Notes: generated by a model not told the origin, from the letters alone. A stretch of DNA of 64,000 nt from Timonella sp031979385 (GCA_031979385.1 DALZEF010000001.1:186001-250000), one strand, 5' to 3'; counted from the stretch's first letter, positions 8,772-18,932 are shown. Numbers and translations are program-made.

Positions 8772-10277
8772 CTAGTTGTCGTACGTGCGCGTGCCCTCAA
8801 ACTGATCCGCATTCGAAGCCCACCATTCGAGCAGGCGCTCGCGCGCCACATCCTCGCCCAGTGGACCTTCATCAAGGCGCACCGACATGAGGAACTTGTA
8901 GGCTGCGCCCACTGCTCGACCAGGCTTGATGCCAAGAATGGACATAATCTGCGCACCATCAAGGTCCGGACGGATAGCATCCAATTCCTCTTGAGCCGCC
9001 AACTGCTCAATCCGTGCTTCAAGCGAATCGTAGGCTGCCGAGAGCCTGCGGGCCTTGTTTTTGTTGCGGGTGGTGCAGTCGGCGCGGGTCAACCGGTGCA
9101 AGCGTTCCAGGAGTGGACCGGCGTCGGTGACGTAGCGGCGTACCGCCGAGTCGGTCCACGCACCGTCTCCGTAGCCGTGGAAGCGCAGGTGCAACTCGAC
9201 CAGACGGGAGACGGCCTTGGTGGTTTCCTTGTCGTACTTGAGTTCCCGCATGCGCTTGGCGGTCATCTTCGCGCCCACCAGTTCGTGGTGGTGGAAGGAC
9301 ACGGTCCCGTTGGCCTCGAACTTGCGGGTTGCTGGCTTGCCGATGTCGTGGAGCAGCGCGGCCAGACGCAACACCAGGTCGGGGCCTGGGACCGGTCCAT
9401 CAGAGTCGGTTTCAAGGTCGATGGCCTGTTGAAGCACGGTCATGGAGTGGGAGAACACGTCCTTGTGGCGGTTGTGCTCATCCGTGGCTGCCTTCATGCC
9501 GGGCAGTTCGGGCAGTACTTGATCAGCGAGGCCGCAGTCAACGAGGACCGTGAGCCCACGCACAGGGTCTGCGGACAGCACAAGCTTGTTGAGTTCGTCG
9601 CGAACACGCTCGGCAGACACGATCTTGATCCGCTCAGCCATCTCCACGATTGCCTCGAACGCCGATCCCTCCACTGAGAATCCAAGCTGCCCTGCAAAGC
9701 GGGCGGCACGCATCATGCGCAGGGGGTCGTCGTCAAAAGATTTGACTGCCTCGATTGGGGTACGCAGCACTCCAGCAGCCAAATCCCGCACCCCATCGAA
9801 GGGGTCCACAAACTCTAGGTCGGGCACTCGGATAGCCATGGCGTTCACAGTGAAGTCTCGGCGTGAAAGGTCCCCCTCGATGTTGTCGCCAAACACCACC
9901 AGCGGCTTGCGGGAAGCGGGGTCGTATTCGTCGGTGCGGTAGGTGGTGATCTCGACAACGATCTCCTCTCCTCCATCCCGTGCGAACCGCTTGGCTCCAA
10001 TGGTCCCGAACTCCTTGCCGATGTCCCACACGGCGTCACCCCACTGGCTGAGCAGGGCGAGGGTCTCATCGGGAGAAGCAGAGGTGGTGAAGTCGAGGTC
10101 GTTAGAAGACCGGCCCAGAAGCGCGTCACGTACCGGACCGCCAACGATGGCAAGTTCGTGGCCAGCCTTCTTGAAAACCTCGCCGAGTTCTACAACGGTG
10201 GGGTTCATGTGCGCCAGTACGGCGGACACACGCCGCTGCAGAAGATCGAGGGTTTCGGACTGTGACTGGGATGACAC
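8772..10277 (-). CDS. cca: CCA tRNA nucleotidyltransferase
   Basis: Adds or repairs the 3' CCA end of tRNAs. The 501-residue protein has the class-II nucleotidyltransferase head (GGPVRDALLGR near 42-52, then NDLDFTT with the catalytic acidic pair), the RRDFTVNAMA segment, and an HD phosphohydrolase domain (LLHDIGK near 291 and further His/Asp residues). This HD-containing layout is the usual actinobacterial PcnA/Cca form next to the NUDIX-murJ cluster. The ATG at 10277 gives the expected length. It is divergent from the NUDIX gene across a 233-base intergenic region with no clear element. Confidence 0.93.
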   Translation of the reverse strand: MSSQSQSETLDLLQRRVSAVLAHMNPTVVELGEVFKKAGHELAIVGGPVRDALLGRSSNDLDFTTSASPDETLALLSQWGDAVWDIGKEFGTIGAKRFARDGGEEIVVEITTYRTDEYDPASRKPLVVFGDNIEGDLSRRDFTVNAMAIRVPDLEFVDPFDGVRDLAAGVLRTPIEAVKSFDDDPLRMMRAARFAGQLGFSVEGSAFEAIVEMAERIKIVSAERVRDELNKLVLSADPVRGLTVLVDCGLADQVLPELPGMKAATDEHNRHKDVFSHSMTVLQQAIDLETDSDGPVPGPDLVLRLAALLHDIGKPATRKFEANGTVSFHHHELVGAKMTAKRMRELKYDKETTKAVSRLVELHLRFHGYGDGAWTDSAVRRYVTDAGPLLERLHRLTRADCTTRNKNKARRLSAAYDSLEARIEQLAAQEELDAIRPDLDGAQIMSILGIKPGRAVGAAYKFLMSVRLDEGPLGEDVARERLLEWWASNADQFEGTRTYDN

Positions 10278-10510
10278 GCAAGTCTCCTGGGTAGTGCGCC
10301 CTCCACGATGTGAATCGAGTGGGCTGCGCTTGGGTTGGACCGTTACGCAGGCAAACTAGGCTGCCGACCTGACGGCGCCTCGTATGCGAGGCTTAAAACG
10401 AACTGAACTTAAAAAGTCTGCCACATCCGCTGACAGATTTGGTGGTGAATGTGGGGGGTCTTACGGGTAGCCGCACCACAAAGTCAGGCAGATAAAGATA
10501 TGGTTGCAAT

Positions 10511-11170
10511 ATGTCCACCAACAAGCGCCCCAACGACCGTACTGCGGTCCCCGCGCCCCCAGGTGGTCACCCCTTGAGGATAAACCCGAATCGCCCGCGC
10601 TACGCCCCGGTCGTGCATAACAATCCGTCTGTGAACTCGAGTGATCTTCCCGTGGTTGAGGAAACCTCGGCTGGTGGTCTCGTGGTGAAGCACGAGTTCG
10701 GCACGTTCTACGCGGCCGTGATCGCTCGCCGCAACCGCGCGGGTCGGCTCGAATGGTGTCTTCCAAAGGGGCACCTTGAGGGGGAGGAAACGGCTGAGGA
10801 AGCCGCGATCCGTGAGATCCAGGAGGAGACTGGAATCACGGGTGAGATTCGTCGCGCTTTGGGCAAGATCGACTACTGGTTCACGGGCGATGATCGCCGC
10901 GTGCACAAGGTCGTGCACCACTTCTTACTTGATGCGATTGGTGGTTATTTGACTGTTGAGGGCGATCCGGATTCCGAGGCGGATGACGTGGAATGGATTG
11001 CATTTGAGCGGCTACCAGAGCGTTTAAGCTACCCGAATGAGCGGCGCTTGGCCGCGCTCGCTCATGAGTTGCTGCTGCATCGTCGGGCAGAGAATCTGCG
11101 CCGACTGCATGCCCCTTCTATGGGTTCGTTCTCGCAAGATGACGAATCGCGGTCATCGGCGGGACAATAG
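10511..11170 (+). CDS. NUDIX hydrolase
   Basis: Pyrophosphohydrolase of 219 residues. The full NUDIX box G-x5-E-x7-REUxEExGU is present (GHLEGEETAEEAAI, then REIQEETGI, about 86-108). The first 45 residues are a basic, proline-rich tail likely to be disordered. It starts the cluster NUDIX-DUF6049-murJ, which in Mycobacterium tuberculosis corresponds to mutT4-Rv3909-Rv3910. Only five bases separate it from DUF6049, so they are co-transcribed. The nucleotide substrate is unknown; a housecleaning or cell-wall-precursor role is inference from the neighbourhood. Confidence 0.9.
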   Translation: MSTNKRPNDRTAVPAPPGGHPLRINPNRPRYAPVVHNNPSVNSSDLPVVEETSAGGLVVKHEFGTFYAAVIARRNRAGRLEWCLPKGHLEGEETAEEAAIREIQEETGITGEIRRALGKIDYWFTGDDRRVHKVVHHFLLDAIGGYLTVEGDPDSEADDVEWIAFERLPERLSYPNERRLAALAHELLLHRRAENLRRLHAPSMGSFSQDDESRSSAGQ

Positions 11171-11175
11171 GGACG

Positions 11176-13458
11176 ATGCTCTTACACAGACGAGAACCGA
11201 TTACAGCAAAGAGTGCACGGTACGTGCACTCTTTTGTTGCTGTGGTGTTGTTCGCGTGCGCCGTGCTGATGGCGGCACCGGCAACGCCGGCGCATTCGCT
11301 TCCCGACGAGCCCTCACCCTCGTCCGTCACTCCGGCCTCGTCGTCGCAGATCTTGCAGTCCTACTCCTATTCGAGTGGGATGCCGCTGGCCAGCACCGTG
11401 GGAAGGACGGTGGAGCAGCCCGGTTCAAAACGGTCGATGATGGAACTCTCCGAGCTCTCGCCGACTCTGGTCGAGCAGGACGATGAACTGCGCGCCTCAC
11501 TGCGGGTCACAAACACCACAAGCCAGCCAATCAGCAGCGCAACGGTTCATTTCAACATGACTCGTGTTCGGTTTATGACTCGATCCGGCCTAGACGTGTG
11601 GGATGCTCAGGAACTCGAGGATGCGGGCGGCACGCGCCTCATGTCGGAGACTCTTGACGAGGTTCTTGAGCCGGGTAGCACGGCTTCGTTCCAGTTCAAG
11701 GTAGATGCACGGCAGTTTGGCCTGCTGACTGGCCTTGAAGGATGGGGTCCGCGCGGTATCACGTTCGAACTCGTGGGGGATGTGGAAGGCCAGACGCAGC
11801 GCATCGATGCGTTCTACACCTATGTGCTGTGGTATCCGGCCGCAGATGCGGTTGAGCAGAATCTGAGCGTTGCGACGGTGGCCGCGATCACCGGTGTCAC
11901 GTCCGATCCATTGGACCCGGATGCCAATGTCGGTCAGGTTCTTGCACAGACCGGATCAGATGAGCGTCTCCCCCGGGTGCTCAAGGCGGTAGAGAACTCC
12001 GAGCACGTTGGGCTTGCCGTCGATGCGGCAACGATCCAATCCATCCAGGACGCAGCCACTGTCACGACCGAGGACGAGTCCACATCGGAAGAGGCCGCAG
12101 CCGAAACGGTTGAGAGCACTCAGGCTTCGTTTGAGCAGGGAGTGGCAAGCCGCTGGGTGGATGGGTTCCTAGAGGTCGCGCCCAAGCATGAGTTACTCTC
12201 CCTTCCGACCTTTGACGCGAGTTTCGCCCCCTACCTCGCCACTGCCGCGGACGTTCCCACCCCGCGAACAAGCGCCTATGGGGCACTCGGAGATCTTTCC
12301 TTCACCTCACCCATCGCATGGCCAGTTGCGAGTGACTTCAGCACTTCCGTTCTGAATCGAGCTGCGTCTTCGGGGTATCCCATCACCGTTGCGCAGTCTC
12401 AGGTGCTCACCGACAGCGAGGCTGTGTCGTACACGCGCTCGGGTACCTTCAAAACCGAAGAGGACTCTGAGACAACTGTGTTCGATGCGGACGAGCGCAT
12501 CACCGAGCTCCTGCTCAACCCGGGCACCGAAAACCCGATTCAAGCACGTCAACGGCTCATCGCGGAACTAGCGGTGCTGTCGAAGGAACGACCAAACGAG
12601 CACCGCAACGTGGTGATTGCATTGGATCGATCGTGGAGTCCCGATCCTGCAGTCGCGCAAGCCCAGTTGACGGCCATCTCCGGGTTACCGTGGATCCGGA
12701 CTGCCGGATTGAGCGAACTTGCGGGTCAGGAACAGCCCGTTGATGCTGAACGTGTGACTGTAGCCTCACCGCAGAGTCCCGCATTGTTCGCGCAGGGGGA
12801 GTTTGCGCAGTTGCGCGATAACCAGCGAGCTCTCGTACGGTTCGCAACGGTCACTGAGGATCCCTCACTGATCACTGAACCGCACTGGCGTGCGGTCTCG
12901 CGCCTGACAAGTCAGGCATGGTACTCAAACACCTCTGAACATGCGACAGCGGTTGCCGCGTTCAACGAGTCTGTTTCCGGAGTCATGAACTCCATCAATA
13001 TCGTGCCAAGCAGCGACATCAATATGATCAGCACGGGGGCGGAAATCCCGCTCACAGTGCAGAACAACCTGGATCAGGATGTCTCGTTCGCGGTTCAGTT
13101 GAGTCCCTCGGACTCACGTTTGCAGGCTCCGACGACTCTCCCCGTGCAGATCACGGCAAGCTCAACGCAGTCGATCCGCATTCCAGTCACGGCGGTTGGT
13201 TCTGGAAACGTCGAGGTGAAGGTCCAGATTCTCGACGAGTCCGGCAAGTATGTGGCCACGTCCGGTGTGTTCCGAGTGCGGGTACGTGCGGACTGGGAGA
13301 ATGTGGGCACGGGCGTGGTCCTCGGGCTTCTCGCACTCCTCCTTGCCGGAGGTATCTGGCGTACGGTGCGCCGCGGTCATTCCGAACGGCGAGTCTCGGC
13401 ACTGGACTCCAAAGAGGCTCTTGCCCTCGTTGAGGCGGAAGCTGAGGAACGCAAGTGA
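11176..13458 (+). CDS. DUF6049-family secreted, membrane-anchored protein
   Basis: A 760-residue exported protein conserved immediately upstream of murJ across actinobacteria, with no biochemical function I can name. A signal sequence is visible (hydrophobic FVAVVLFACAVLMAAPA, about residues 21-38, ending PAHS). The extracellular part has beta-sandwich-like ends and a polysaccharide-deacetylase-like middle (VVIALDRSWSPDPA near 480). A single C-terminal helix (VLGLLALLLAGGIW, about 716-732) is followed by a basic cytoplasmic tail. The stop overlaps the murJ GTG by four bases. Coupling to murJ suggests a role in envelope assembly (inference). Confidence 0.88.
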   Translation: MLLHRREPITAKSARYVHSFVAVVLFACAVLMAAPATPAHSLPDEPSPSSVTPASSSQILQSYSYSSGMPLASTVGRTVEQPGSKRSMMELSELSPTLVEQDDELRASLRVTNTTSQPISSATVHFNMTRVRFMTRSGLDVWDAQELEDAGGTRLMSETLDEVLEPGSTASFQFKVDARQFGLLTGLEGWGPRGITFELVGDVEGQTQRIDAFYTYVLWYPAADAVEQNLSVATVAAITGVTSDPLDPDANVGQVLAQTGSDERLPRVLKAVENSEHVGLAVDAATIQSIQDAATVTTEDESTSEEAAAETVESTQASFEQGVASRWVDGFLEVAPKHELLSLPTFDASFAPYLATAADVPTPRTSAYGALGDLSFTSPIAWPVASDFSTSVLNRAASSGYPITVAQSQVLTDSEAVSYTRSGTFKTEEDSETTVFDADERITELLLNPGTENPIQARQRLIAELAVLSKERPNEHRNVVIALDRSWSPDPAVAQAQLTAISGLPWIRTAGLSELAGQEQPVDAERVTVASPQSPALFAQGEFAQLRDNQRALVRFATVTEDPSLITEPHWRAVSRLTSQAWYSNTSEHATAVAAFNESVSGVMNSINIVPSSDINMISTGAEIPLTVQNNLDQDVSFAVQLSPSDSRLQAPTTLPVQITASSTQSIRIPVTAVGSGNVEVKVQILDESGKYVATSGVFRVRVRADWENVGTGVVLGLLALLLAGGIWRTVRRGHSERRVSALDSKEALALVEAEAEERK

Positions 13459-15476
13459 CCGACCGCAGAACACCCCCCCAGCCCGATCCGCAGCGTCCGC
13501 AGGGACGGCGTATCTCGTCGCAAAGCTACACCCCTGATGCGCACCCACGTGGGTCGCAGGGAGAATACAGCGTAAGCGAGCCGGGCGGCGGAACGCGCCG
13601 TCGGGTGGTTTCCTCCTCGACTCATCCGGCTCCGCCGACTCCTCCACCCACTCCACAGGGTTCTGGACAGCCAGGATCCGGCACGGCAAGTGGGCGTAGG
13701 CGAGTCAGTGGCAGTTCGGAGCCTAGCCACCCTGTTGGTGCCTCTCGGGCACCGCAGCCAGAACGTGCCCACCGGTCTGCGGCGGGTTCACGGTCCACAT
13801 CCAGTGCTGAGGTTGCCGCGGATCAGGGGAACAAGCGTCCACAACAGCAATCCATGGGCAAGAGTTCACTGCTCATGGCGTCGGGTACTGCTGTTTCCCG
13901 CGTGCTTGGACTGGTGCGTAACGTCATGCTCGTCGCGGTTCTCGGTGCCACGGGATCCGTCGCAGATGCATTCGATATCGCCAACAAGATCCCCAACATC
14001 CTGTTTGCGATCATCGCCGGTGGTGCACTCAACGCTGTGATCGTGCCGCAGGTGATGCGGGCATACAAGTCGAGGAACCCGCAGGAACGCCTGGACAAAC
14101 TACTGACCCTCGCCGCTGCATCGCTGTTCGGCCTGACCCTGATCCTGACAATTGGGGCCTCCGCACTCGTCAGCCTGTACACAGCCGATTGGTCCGACGC
14201 CCAGAAGGGATTGGCCGTCTCGTTTGCGCTGTGGTGCATCCCGCAGCTGTTCTTCTACGGGCTGTACACCCTCCTTGGTCAGGTGCTCAACGCACGCGGA
14301 CAGTTCGGCCCATACATGTGGGCGCCAGCGCTCAACAACGTGGTCTCGATCATCGGTTTCGGTATCTTCTTGATCGTCTACGGCCCGGTGGCAACCGGAC
14401 AGATCCAGACTCTCGATGACTGGTCCGGCCCAAGCATCGCTCTCATCGGTATCTCCGCAACGCTTGGCGTTGCATCCCAGGCGCTGATCCTGCTCGTCCC
14501 GCTCTACCGCTCCGGCTTCCGCTGGCACATCCGCTGGGGCCTGCGCGGCATTGGTCTACGATCTGTTGGCCGCGTCGGCATGTGGACGTTCCTGACCCTC
14601 ATCTTGGACCAGATTGGCGTGCTCGTCTTCTCGAAGATCGCGACCGCCGCTCCCCTGGCAGCATCAGATGGCGTGTCCGTCATCGCGGGTAACGCCTCCT
14701 ACACGCAGGCACTCATGATCTACCTGCTGCCACATTCGCTTGTCACCGTGTCCGTGGCGACCGCTCTGTTCACTGGCATGTCTGCGGCAGCGGCAAAGAA
14801 CGACACCGACGCCGTGGCCCGACTCGTGGAGCGAGGGCTACGAGTGATTGCCGTATTCACCGTGTTCGCAACCGCGGTGTTCATGGTGCTGTCTGCACCG
14901 ATCACCAAGTTGCTCATCCCATCGTTGACCGCAGCCGAGGTTGATGTGGTCTCCCCCGTCGTGTGGTCGATGGCGCTCGGCCTGATGCCGCTCGGTGCGA
15001 TGGTGCTCATGAAATGGGTCTATTTCGCCTTCGAAGACGGCAAGAACGTGTTCTACTTCCAAGTGCCAGTGACACTCGTACTCATCATCGGCAGCTACAT
15101 CACCACGGCCGTCGCACCAGGCGAATGGTGGGTTGTCGGCATCGGCCTGTCTATGAGCCTCGGCAATCTGCTCTGCGTCCTTCTCCGCATTAACGGCATG
15201 CGCAGACGGTTGTCCACATTCGATGTCAGCGGGGTGGTTCGTCTCCACGTGCAACTCATCGTTGCCGCGGCGATCTCTGCCGGTGCTGGCTGGCTCATCC
15301 TGAACGTGTGGGGATTCCAGGCAAGCGACTCGATCGCATGGGCTTTCGTGGTCACGGCAATCGTCGGAGTGTTGATGGTCTGTGTCTACGCGCTCATCCT
15401 GCAGATCTTCCGCGTGCAGGAATACAACGCACTTCTTGACCCAATCCTCAAGAAACTCTCACGTCGCGCTGGCTGA
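13455..15476 (+). CDS. murJ: Lipid II flippase MurJ (MviN family)
   Basis: Flips the peptidoglycan precursor lipid II across the membrane. The protein of 673 residues starts at a GTG that overlaps the DUF6049 stop. Residues 1-130 are a Pro/Ser/Gly/Arg-rich cytoplasmic tail with no predicted fold. Residues from about 138 onward hold roughly 14 hydrophobic segments with the MATE-like MurJ signature (ASGTAVSRVLGLVRNVMLVAVLG; ADAFDIANKIPN; GGALNAVIVPQ). Mycobacterial MviN carries a pseudokinase and a discoidin-like domain at its C-terminus; here the protein stops after the membrane domain and those modules are encoded by the next gene. Confidence 0.93.
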   Translation: MTDRRTPPQPDPQRPQGRRISSQSYTPDAHPRGSQGEYSVSEPGGGTRRRVVSSSTHPAPPTPPPTPQGSGQPGSGTASGRRRVSGSSEPSHPVGASRAPQPERAHRSAAGSRSTSSAEVAADQGNKRPQQQSMGKSSLLMASGTAVSRVLGLVRNVMLVAVLGATGSVADAFDIANKIPNILFAIIAGGALNAVIVPQVMRAYKSRNPQERLDKLLTLAAASLFGLTLILTIGASALVSLYTADWSDAQKGLAVSFALWCIPQLFFYGLYTLLGQVLNARGQFGPYMWAPALNNVVSIIGFGIFLIVYGPVATGQIQTLDDWSGPSIALIGISATLGVASQALILLVPLYRSGFRWHIRWGLRGIGLRSVGRVGMWTFLTLILDQIGVLVFSKIATAAPLAASDGVSVIAGNASYTQALMIYLLPHSLVTVSVATALFTGMSAAAAKNDTDAVARLVERGLRVIAVFTVFATAVFMVLSAPITKLLIPSLTAAEVDVVSPVVWSMALGLMPLGAMVLMKWVYFAFEDGKNVFYFQVPVTLVLIIGSYITTAVAPGEWWVVGIGLSMSLGNLLCVLLRINGMRRRLSTFDVSGVVRLHVQLIVAAAISAGAGWLILNVWGFQASDSIAWAFVVTAIVGVLMVCVYALILQIFRVQEYNALLDPILKKLSRRAG

Positions 15477-15561
15477 ATCACGCCGATTGCTCGCGTACCA
15501 TGTGGGATAGAAACACGACGCCTCGAAACCCTTACGCTCACGCCACTGTCAGGAGGAACCA

Positions 15562-17337
15562 GTGCCACGGCTAGAGCCTGGAACCACCCTCGTTGCCCGC
15601 TATGAGGTCAACACCCTTGAGACCTCACCGCGTATAGACGTTGAAAAATGGCGAGCACGAGACAAGATCTTTGACCGTGATGTCAATGTGTACGTACTCG
15701 ATGATGCAATTGCTCCCGGCGCCATCAAACGGGCAAAGGAAACCGCCCAACTCTCTGTCGAACACATCGCCCGTATCGTCGATGTCATCGACAAGGGTTC
15801 CGGCCAACGATACGTCATCACAGAACGCCCCGCAGGCGTCACCACCGCAGCGGCAATCTCAGGTTCTCCGTTCACCACCCGACAGGCCAAGGCAGTCATC
15901 GGGACCATCGCGCGCAGCCTCGTCAAGGCCGCGGACACCCAGGGTTTCCGGCACGGTGGCATCACCGCCGACTCCATCTACTTCCACAAGAACACCGCGG
16001 TCCTCACCGGCCTCGCACCGCGCAACTTCCTTGGGCTCAATGAGGATATCTCCGACGATGCACTTGCGTTCCAGGACACCCGCGGCCTTGCCGCACTCAC
16101 CTACTTCATGCTGACGGGGCTCATGCCCAACTACATGACGGAAGAGTCCACTCCCCTCCCACGCCTTACCGGGTTCCTCGAGGACGCGGACGAACATCTT
16201 GACCGGTTCACAACCGATCTGCTCAATGGAACCGAAACCGGTATCGCAACCCCGCACGACTTCCTTGAAGCACTCGGGGCCTGGTCGGAATCCGATCTTC
16301 CAGAGGTCACCGAGGTGAGTTCGCCCGACGAACCGCAAGATCCTGTTCCCCCGGTAACCTCTGACCCACCGAAACGGACGAGCGCACGTACCGGAGCGTC
16401 GGCAAGCGCACCACTACCATCGACCCAACCACCAGCGGTTGTCGCAGGACTGGGTGCCGCCTCGATTGGCGGGGCAGCCGCCGCCCTCGCGGGCAGCGCC
16501 GAACTCAATGCAGCAAACCCGCTCGCGGTGACGAGCAGCCCCGATGCGACCGCAGCACGTGAATCGGGCAGACCACCGCGGTTCCTGCCGGCAACCAACG
16601 ACATCACGCTCGGTGAAACCACCCCGCCACCCGCCGTACCACCACCCGTCCCACAAGAACAGGCGGCCCCGCAAGCCATGGAATGGTCTCAGCCACCAAC
16701 ACAGCCAGCCAAGCACGGCGGGTTCAACCCGACCCCGTTCATCCTCGTGCTGTTCCTTGGAGCAATCATCACAGGCGGCGTATGGGCGGTCAATGCCCTC
16801 ACGGCCCCCATGGATCCAGTTGTCGTGGCGCCTAGTGGCCGTCCAACCAATCCTGCGGCGGAAGTCAGTGACGAACCCACCGAAACGGAACCCACCGAGG
16901 AAATCGTGCTACCAGTCGCGAAGACCGCTCAGGCGCTGGACCCAGACGGTGACGGCAACGAACACCCCGAGCTACAGGACCGCCTCATTGACGGTTCCAC
17001 CACCCAAGCATGGTATTCACGCACCTACAAGACCGCCGCATTCGGAGGTCTACCCCGGTCAGGAATCGGAATTCACGTCGGTCTTGAGGAAGAATCGACC
17101 GTCACATCCGTCCTGATTTCAAGCGCCAACACCGGCGGAAAAGTCGAGATCCGTGCAACCAGTGCTGATGATCCAAGCGGTGGCCAACTTCTCGCCTCTG
17201 GCACGATGGACAGCGAAACAATGTTCCGCCTCGACGAGCCCGTCAAAACGGATTCCATCGTTGTCTGGTTCACAGAACTGCCGCTAGACGACACCGGGAA
17301 GTTCCGTGCCCGCATCTACGAAGTGACCATCACCTGA
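15562..17337 (+). CDS. Pseudokinase-TM-discoidin-like regulator next to MurJ
   Basis: A membrane protein of 591 residues with three parts: a kinase-like fold (about 12-250), a Pro/Ala-rich linker, one transmembrane helix (FILVLFLGAIITGGVWAV, about 392-410) and an outside beta-rich discoidin/NPCBM-like domain (about 460-590). The catalytic signatures are gone: the HRDLKPEN loop reads HGGITADS from His131, the DFG site reads TGL (149-151), the VAIK site reads VNVY, and there is no glycine loop. The GTG at 15562 has AGGAGG nearby. In mycobacteria the same modules are fused to MviN, and the phosphorylated pseudokinase recruits FhaA to restrain cell-wall synthesis. A similar role in trans is inferred. 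Confidence 0.85.
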   Translation: MPRLEPGTTLVARYEVNTLETSPRIDVEKWRARDKIFDRDVNVYVLDDAIAPGAIKRAKETAQLSVEHIARIVDVIDKGSGQRYVITERPAGVTTAAAISGSPFTTRQAKAVIGTIARSLVKAADTQGFRHGGITADSIYFHKNTAVLTGLAPRNFLGLNEDISDDALAFQDTRGLAALTYFMLTGLMPNYMTEESTPLPRLTGFLEDADEHLDRFTTDLLNGTETGIATPHDFLEALGAWSESDLPEVTEVSSPDEPQDPVPPVTSDPPKRTSARTGASASAPLPSTQPPAVVAGLGAASIGGAAAALAGSAELNAANPLAVTSSPDATAARESGRPPRFLPATNDITLGETTPPPAVPPPVPQEQAAPQAMEWSQPPTQPAKHGGFNPTPFILVLFLGAIITGGVWAVNALTAPMDPVVVAPSGRPTNPAAEVSDEPTETEPTEEIVLPVAKTAQALDPDGDGNEHPELQDRLIDGSTTQAWYSRTYKTAAFGGLPRSGIGIHVGLEEESTVTSVLISSANTGGKVEIRATSADDPSGGQLLASGTMDSETMFRLDEPVKTDSIVVWFTELPLDDTGKFRARIYEVTIT

Positions 17338-17436
17338 CCTTTCCGGAATGAATCCAACCCCCACACTGTTAGCCACACTGAACGGGCTTACGCAGCCTAT
17401 GCCGCACGCGCAAAACACACTCAAAGGAACTCTCAC

Positions 17437-18381
17437 GTGACCGAGACCGCCACCCACGACGTCGTTATCATCGGCTCCGGCCCAGCCGGGTACACCGCGG
17501 CCATCTACGCCGCACGCGCAGGATTCACCCCCTACGTGCTTGCCGGTTCCATCACCGCCGGTGGCGCTCTCATGAACACAACCGAGGTCGAGAACTTCCC
17601 AGGATTCCCCGAAGGCATCATGGGCCCAGACCTGATGACCAACATGCAACAGCAGGCCGAGAAATTCGGGGCCGTCATCGAATGGGATGACGCGACCGAA
17701 GTGCAACTCGACGGACCCGTCAAAACGATCATCACCGGCGGCGGCGAAACCATCACCGCACGTGCGGTCATCCTTGCCACTGGCTCCGCATACCGCGAGA
17801 TCGGACTCCCCGACGAGAAGCGTCTCTCCGGTCGCGGCGTATCCTGGTGCGCCACCTGCGACGGATTCTTCTTCAAAGAACAAAACATCGTCGTGGTCGG
17901 CGGAGGAGACTCCGCCATGGAAGAAGCCACCTTCCTGACCCGGTTCGCTTCCAAGGTCACCATCGTGCACCGCCGTGACGAGCTACGCGCCTCAAAGATC
18001 ATGGCTGAACGCGCACTGAACGACCCTAAGATCGAATTCGCCTGGAACTCCGAAGTTATTGGCATCAACGGCGAGGACAAAGTGGAATCACTGGTTCTAC
18101 GCGACACCGTCACCGGTGAAGAACGCCTGCTCGAGGCAACCGGCCTATTCGTCGCGATCGGACACGATCCTCGCTCGGAACTGTTGGGTGGCCAGATCGA
18201 ACTCGACGACAATGGCTACGTCAAGGTCCAGGGGCGCAGCACCAAGACCAACCTCACAGGCGTCTTCGCCTGCGGCGATCTCGTAGACCACACCTATCGT
18301 CAGGCAATCACAGCAGCAGGTTCCGGATGTTCCGCGGCACTTGACGCACAGCACTACCTTGAGTCCCTCGCGGACAACTGA
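17437..18381 (+). CDS. trxB: Thioredoxin-disulfide reductase
   Basis: Reduces thioredoxin with NADPH in the cytoplasm. The 314 residues contain an FAD-binding GSGPAGYTAAIYAARAG (about 10-26), the redox-active CATC motif (near residue 134), the NADPH-binding GGGDSAMEEATFL (about 154-166) and the C-terminal FAD motif ACGDLVDHTYRQAITAAGSG. The start is GTG with AAAGGA upstream. It is followed at 142 bases by trxA, forming the usual actinobacterial trxB-trxA pair. The sigM/anti-sigma pair that sits between murJ and trxB in mycobacteria is absent. Confidence 0.96.
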   Translation: MTETATHDVVIIGSGPAGYTAAIYAARAGFTPYVLAGSITAGGALMNTTEVENFPGFPEGIMGPDLMTNMQQQAEKFGAVIEWDDATEVQLDGPVKTIITGGGETITARAVILATGSAYREIGLPDEKRLSGRGVSWCATCDGFFFKEQNIVVVGGGDSAMEEATFLTRFASKVTIVHRRDELRASKIMAERALNDPKIEFAWNSEVIGINGEDKVESLVLRDTVTGEERLLEATGLFVAIGHDPRSELLGGQIELDDNGYVKVQGRSTKTNLTGVFACGDLVDHTYRQAITAAGSGCSAALDAQHYLESLADN

Positions 18382-18523
18382 TCAGTTCGACACTCACCGG
18401 CTTTCATGCCTCGGGTGAATCCAACGGACAGACTGTGGCCCATGTTCTCGTGGGTACACCGCCCGTGGCGCACTGACATGGCAGCAGCCCCATTCACACC
18501 AACGCAGTTCTCAGGAGAATGAC

Positions 18524-18850
18524 ATGAGCGGTAACACCGTTGAAGTATTCGATGACACCTTCGCCGACGAGGTCCTCGGCTCAGATCTCCCCGTTCTCGT
18601 GGATTTTTGGGCGCAGTGGTGCGGGCCGTGCCGCCAGGTCGCCCCAATTCTGGATGAGTTGGCGAACGAGTACGACGGCCGCGTCAAGATAGCCAAGATC
18701 GACGTGGATGCCAACCCCGAGACTGCCGCGAAGTTCGGAATCGTCTCGATTCCCACGCTCTACATCTTCAAGGGCGGCGAACTCGTCGAGTCGATCAACG
18801 GGGCGCGGCCAAAGCGTGAACTGAGCGAAAAACTCGACGCAGCGCTCTGA
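18524..18850 (+). CDS. trxA: Thioredoxin
   Basis: Small dithiol protein of 108 residues that reduces cytoplasmic disulfides with electrons from TrxB. The WCGPC active site lies at about residues 30-34 and the cis-proline segment IPTLYIF follows near 75. AGGAGAA precedes the ATG. It ends just before the stem-loop at 18864-18907. No other thioredoxin gene is in the window. Confidence 0.96.
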   Translation: MSGNTVEVFDDTFADEVLGSDLPVLVDFWAQWCGPCRQVAPILDELANEYDGRVKIAKIDVDANPETAAKFGIVSIPTLYIFKGGELVESINGARPKRELSEKLDAAL

Positions 18851-18863
18851 CTCAACATCCACC

Positions 18864-18907
18864 AAGACCTGGCTGTGCACGATTCACCACGCGCATAGCC
18901 AGGTCTT
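18864..18907. terminator. Stem-loop between trxA and the convergent GNAT gene
   Basis: AAGACCTGGCT at 18864-18874 pairs perfectly with AGCCAGGTCTT at 18897-18907 around a 22-base loop. It lies between convergent genes, so it could serve both. It has only a short T-run on the plus strand. Confidence 0.55.
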
Positions 18908-18932
18908 AGTGCTACCGAGGCACATACAACCA

